Shown here piece by piece: positions 60,758 to 64,000 of a DNA stretch of 64,000 nt. A model generated the notes under the pieces. The model was not told where the DNA came from. It saw only the letters and a list, made by a program, of their open reading frames with translations, and searched no databases. Position numbers and translations under genes: made by a program. Source of the stretch: Opitutia bacterium (GTDB taxonomy: Bacteria > Verrucomicrobiota > Verrucomicrobiia > Opitutales > Opitutaceae); the NCBI GenBank assembly GCA_016187925.1, contig JACPIS010000002.1:1-64000 (forward strand), written 5' to 3'. The first letter of the stretch is position 1. Every line of letters begins with the position of its first letter.

Positions 60758-63454
60758 TTGAGCCCGGAAACCACAGCTCCCGAAAACACGGCCCAGATTC
60801 AGTCCGCCATCGAGCGCCACGAGGCCGCGTTGGTGCGCTATGCCGCACGCCTGATCGGCGGTGATGCGGCCAAGGCGGCGGAAGCGGTGCGGGCGACGCT
60901 GGAGCAGTTCCGGCAGCTGCCACCGGAAGAGACGGCGGACAATGCGGCCGAATGGCTGTTCGCGGCGTGCCGCCGGCAGGTGATGGACGTGCTGCGGCGC
61001 GAGGGCCGCATCACGCGTTTCGAGTCGGGCGGCGGACAAACGGCGGGTGGTGAAACCGGCGCCGCCGACGGCGAGCCGCCGCACGTCACGATGCAACGCC
61101 TGATTGCCCGGCTCACGCCGAAGCAGCAGGAGGTCGTGCGTCTGCGTTTTCAGGACGGGTTTTCCCATAAGGAAATCTCCCGCATCACCGAACTGACGGC
61201 GTTCAACGTCGGCGTGCTTATCCATAATGCGGTCGCCCGGCTCGGGCGGGAACTTGGCGACCAGCATCCCGAGCTCGCTCCGGCGGAGCGGCCGGCCGGG
61301 CAGTCCGATGATCCGCGGCTGACGGCCTTCGCGCTCGGCGAGCTGGACGAGGAGGAACGAAAGGCGTTCGAGAAATCCCAGCTCGACCGGAAAACAGCCA
61401 ACGCGCGCGTCGAGGAGATCCGCGCGATCAGCACGCAGATCGGCCAGACGCTCGCGATCGAAGCGGGTGCGCCCGCCCCACGCACCGTGCGGAAAAAAGC
61501 CCGGCGCGCGGCGGGTGGCTGGTGGGGTTTTCCGCGCGTGCTCGTGCCGTTGGCTGCGGGCGGACTGCTGGTGGGCGGTGGCGCGTTTCTTTGGCTTCGT
61601 TCGACCGGCGAGCCTCAGGCTGTCGCGCGGGAGCAGCCGGATTTCCGCCTGAAAGCGGCGGATTGGAAGGAAACCCCGGCCGAAGCGAATGAAGCGCCTG
61701 ACAAGGTTGCCGGTTCGGGGGCAGCGCCTCTGCCGGCCGGCCTGACCGGCGGACGCATGTCCTCCCCGATGGCGCACAGTCCGATGCCCGCCGCCGCACC
61801 CGTCAACGAGCGGAGGGTCGCGGATGATGCGGAAGCTCCACGAGCGACGGTGGAGACGGGCGTGCGCAAAGAAGGTGCGCCGACCGGGGCCACGCCCCGC
61901 GGTGTGAGTGCGGTTGCGCGCGGACAAGTCGGGGAGAATTCCCGGCAGACCACAGCGGCGGAGTCGGGCGGCGAGTCGGGAGAGGTTGCAGCCGAGGCGT
62001 CATCGACGCCGGAATACCCTGCGCCGAGATCAGCTCTTGCCGCGCGACCCGCTGACCCGCCGCGAACGGGTGCGGCGGCGCCTTCTTCCCAATCGCGGGC
62101 GACTGAGGCGGCAAAGACAGGCGATTCGCCCGAGCGGAAATTCGAGACGGCGAAAGACCGGCCTTCATCGCAATTGCCCGTGGAAGCCGGGACAGCGAGC
62201 ATCGCCGACCTGAAGCGCGCCCTGAGTGGAGGCCGCTCGCCGGAGCGTGCGGCGGTGAAGATCGAGCAGTTGTTGAACTACTTTCCCTTTCAGTACGCGC
62301 CTCCCACCGGACCGGCGCTGTTCGCGGCCGAGCTGGAGACAGCTGAGGCGCCGTGGGCGCCGACGCACCAGCTGGTGCGGGTCGGGTTGCGAGGTCGCGA
62401 CGTGCCCGCGCCGCCGCGCCCGCTCGCGACGCTGGTCTTCCTGGTCGATGTGTCCGGCTCGATGGTGGCGCCCAACCGGCTGCCGCTCGTGCAGGAGGCG
62501 TTGCGATTGCTGCTGGGCCGGTTGCGGCCGGACGACCGTGTCGGTCTCGTCACCTATGCGGGCGAGTCGCGGTTGACGCTGGCGCCGACGCCGATGACGG
62601 AGGCGAAGAAAATCCGCGACGCACTCGACCGGCTGGAGGCGCGCGGCCTGACCAACGGCGGCGCCGGGCTCGAGCTCGCCTACGATCTGGCGAGGGCGAA
62701 CGTCGCGGAAGGCGGCGCCAACGCCGTGATCCTGTGCACGGACGGAGACTTCAATGTCGGTGCGACCAGCGAGGCGGAGCTGGGTCGGCTGATCGATCAG
62801 CGGACGGACTCGCGCGTGGCGTTGAGTATTTTTGGATTTGGCCGCGGCAGCCGGATCGACGGCCGGCTCGAGGCGCTGGCGAAACGCGGCGGCGGCCAGA
62901 GCGGCTACGTCAGCACGCGACGCGAGGCCGAGCAGGTGCTGGTCGCGCAGGTCGGCGGCCAGCTGGAGCCGCTGGCCAAGGACGTGCGGGTGGAGGCGGT
63001 GTTCAATCCGGCGCAGGTGGCGAGCTACCGGTTGCTGGGCTATGACGACGACCCGACCCTCGCGGGCGTGGCGGCGGACGGCGCGACGATCGCCCCCGGC
63101 CACACGCTGACCGCCCTCTACGAGGTGGTGCCGGCGGCGGGAGCGAAACCGTCCGCGGGGGCGATGCTCACGCTCAAGGTCGATTTTCGTGACGCCCACA
63201 CGGGCGGGCCGGGCCGGCAGCAGTTTGCGCTGCAGGACGCGGGCAAGGCGTTTCAGGACGCGAGCGCCGATTTCAAATTTGCGGCGGCCGTGGCGGCCTT
63301 CGGCCTGATCCTGCGGGACTCACCGCAAAAAGGCGCGGCCACGCTCGAGCAAGTGGCGGAGTGGGGCCGGCAGGGAGCGAGCGGTGACGCCGGCGGCTAC
63401 CGGACGGAGTTTCTGCAGTTGGTGGAGCAGGCGCGGGCGATCCGGGCCCGCTAG
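60758..63454 (+). CDS. ECF sigma factor fused to a membrane-anchored VWA (YfbK-like) protein
   Basis: 898 aa from a TTG at 60758 (CAGGGG just upstream). Residues 17-85 are a sigma70 region 2-like domain and 112-165 a region 4 helix-turn-helix (LTPKQQEVVRLRFQDGFSHKEISRITEL). Residues 184-250 (DDPRLTAFALGELDEEERKAF) resemble the N-terminus of stand-alone VWA proteins, and a helix at 261-280 crosses the membrane. A 200-residue Ala/Pro/Thr linker is followed by the von Willebrand N-terminal segment (491-513, RAAVKIEQLLNYFPFQY), a VWA domain with intact MIDAS (DVSGSM 564-569, TDGD 661-664) and a DUF3520-like C-terminus. Region 2 has lost the usual DvvQ-F signature (AEAVRATLEQF), so core-polymerase binding may be impaired. 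Confidence 0.88.
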   Translation: MSPETTAPENTAQIQSAIERHEAALVRYAARLIGGDAAKAAEAVRATLEQFRQLPPEETADNAAEWLFAACRRQVMDVLRREGRITRFESGGGQTAGGETGAADGEPPHVTMQRLIARLTPKQQEVVRLRFQDGFSHKEISRITELTAFNVGVLIHNAVARLGRELGDQHPELAPAERPAGQSDDPRLTAFALGELDEEERKAFEKSQLDRKTANARVEEIRAISTQIGQTLAIEAGAPAPRTVRKKARRAAGGWWGFPRVLVPLAAGGLLVGGGAFLWLRSTGEPQAVAREQPDFRLKAADWKETPAEANEAPDKVAGSGAAPLPAGLTGGRMSSPMAHSPMPAAAPVNERRVADDAEAPRATVETGVRKEGAPTGATPRGVSAVARGQVGENSRQTTAAESGGESGEVAAEASSTPEYPAPRSALAARPADPPRTGAAAPSSQSRATEAAKTGDSPERKFETAKDRPSSQLPVEAGTASIADLKRALSGGRSPERAAVKIEQLLNYFPFQYAPPTGPALFAAELETAEAPWAPTHQLVRVGLRGRDVPAPPRPLATLVFLVDVSGSMVAPNRLPLVQEALRLLLGRLRPDDRVGLVTYAGESRLTLAPTPMTEAKKIRDALDRLEARGLTNGGAGLELAYDLARANVAEGGANAVILCTDGDFNVGATSEAELGRLIDQRTDSRVALSIFGFGRGSRIDGRLEALAKRGGGQSGYVSTRREAEQVLVAQVGGQLEPLAKDVRVEAVFNPAQVASYRLLGYDDDPTLAGVAADGATIAPGHTLTALYEVVPAAGAKPSAGAMLTLKVDFRDAHTGGPGRQQFALQDAGKAFQDASADFKFAAAVAAFGLILRDSPQKGAATLEQVAEWGRQGASGDAGGYRTEFLQLVEQARAIRAR

Positions 63455-63513
63455 GCGGCGCCCGGGCAGGTTTTTCGTGTCTTTTGCCTAAGAATCCGCA
63501 CGCTGGCGCGTAG

Positions 63514-64000
63514 ATGAAGGCAGGTGACGTGAACACCGGAACGCAAATCCATGAAGGCACCGCTTTCGTCCAGACGGCCGTCGATCGCCATCAGGCGCCG
63601 TTGCTGCGCTACGCGGCGCGGCTGCTGCATGGCGATGCCGACCGGGCGCGCGATGTCGTGCAGGACACGTTTGTCCGGCTCATGGCCCAGCCGCGCGAAC
63701 AGGTGGAGACGCATCTCGCCGAGTGGCTTTTCACCGTTTGCCGGAACCGTGCGCTCGACGTGCTGCGCAAGGAGGGGCGCGTGAGTTTTTTTGCCGAAGG
63801 CCAGGCCGAGCGGCTCGCCGCCGCCGAGCCGCGACCCGGCAGCGGGATCGAACGCGCCGAGGCGCACGCCGCCGTGCTCCGACTCATCGGGCACCTGCCG
63901 CCGAATCAGCAGGAGGTCGTCCGCCTGAAGTTCCAAAACGGATTTAGCTACAAGGAAATCAGCCGCATCACATCGCTGTCGGTGACGAATGTCGGCTTTC
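63514..64000 (+). CDS. ECF RNA polymerase sigma factor, 3' end outside window
   Basis: The frame opens with the ATG at 63514 (59 bp after the sigma-VWA stop) and runs off the end. Region 2 keeps the canonical RDVVQDTFVRLM and EWLFTVCRNRALDVLRKEGRV; region 4 begins at LPPNQQEVVRLKFQNGFSYKEISRIT. It is clearly related to the sigma part of the preceding fusion but more canonical. Whether it too continues into a VWA domain cannot be seen. Confidence 0.88.
   Translation, partial: MKAGDVNTGTQIHEGTAFVQTAVDRHQAPLLRYAARLLHGDADRARDVVQDTFVRLMAQPREQVETHLAEWLFTVCRNRALDVLRKEGRVSFFAEGQAERLAAAEPRPGSGIERAEAHAAVLRLIGHLPPNQQEVVRLKFQNGFSYKEISRITSLSVTNVGF

Overview
This is a GC-rich bacterial chromosome segment. 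The gene content points to Verrucomicrobiota, most likely the Opitutaceae (Opitutus/Lacunisphaera type). The reasons are tandem DUF5916 outer-membrane proteins, a GxxExxY protein in its own inverted-repeat frame, a sigma-VWA (YfbK-like) protein, many large palindromic intergenic repeats, and spurious antisense ORFs typical of high-GC DNA. The assignment is inference from gene families; no rRNA is present. No tRNA, rRNA, CRISPR array, transposase or integrase was recognised.

Layout. 1-4 kb: a partial acetyl-xylan esterase, then a minus-strand copper-handling operon (beta-propeller lipoprotein, small CxxC protein, CusF-like protein, CusF-SCO fusion). 4-9 kb: an RluE-type pseudouridine synthase, an EamA exporter, a WD40 protein beside a COG0523 metal-chaperone GTPase, DUF1653 and a thioredoxin-like protein. 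9-18 kb: a methyltransferase/hydrolase pair, two tandem DUF5916 proteins, a PAP2 phosphatase, pyruvate kinase and a metallo-beta-lactamase-fold protein. 18-21 kb: a pterin cluster (PTPS, FolE2, SDR) split by a GxxExxY cassette. 21-25 kb: CreB-CreC and a CreD operon carrying a visible CreB-type direct repeat. 25-32 kb: a type ISP-like restriction enzyme with a membrane-anchored partner, a broken zeta-toxin-like kinase module set between two copies of the ruvB 3' end, ruvB and murA. 33-44 kb: dUTPase, two YciI proteins and a thioesterase, YjbQ, a DUF748 protein, YkgJ and a truncated second YkgJ, with a VOC/cytochrome/TetR/SnoaL block between them. 44-51 kb: a fadL-sqr-dsrC-dsrE sulfur-relay operon and an arsR-acr3-arsC-aquaporin operon. 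51-64 kb: EttA, an amidohydrolase, HslR, DNA glycosylase OGG, an OppA-like lipoprotein, and a sigma factor fused in frame to a membrane-anchored VWA protein, followed by a second sigma gene cut off by the window end.

Two themes run through the window. First, at four loci an intact gene (DUF1653, ruvB, thioesterase, ykgJ) has a second, truncated copy of its 3' end downstream in the same orientation, beyond one or more accessory genes. At the thioesterase this looks like an ancient tandem duplication; at the other three it marks where accessory DNA was acquired or rearranged. Second, at least six families of palindromic or inverted repeats lie between genes and touch reading frames: one supplies the only usable start codon of the DNA glycosylase, one the stop codon of creC, one the N-terminal codons of the SDR, and one lies inside the glycosylase coding sequence.

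The most unusual single protein is the 898-residue ECF-sigma/transmembrane/VWA fusion at 60758-63454. It is followed by a related, more canonical sigma gene.
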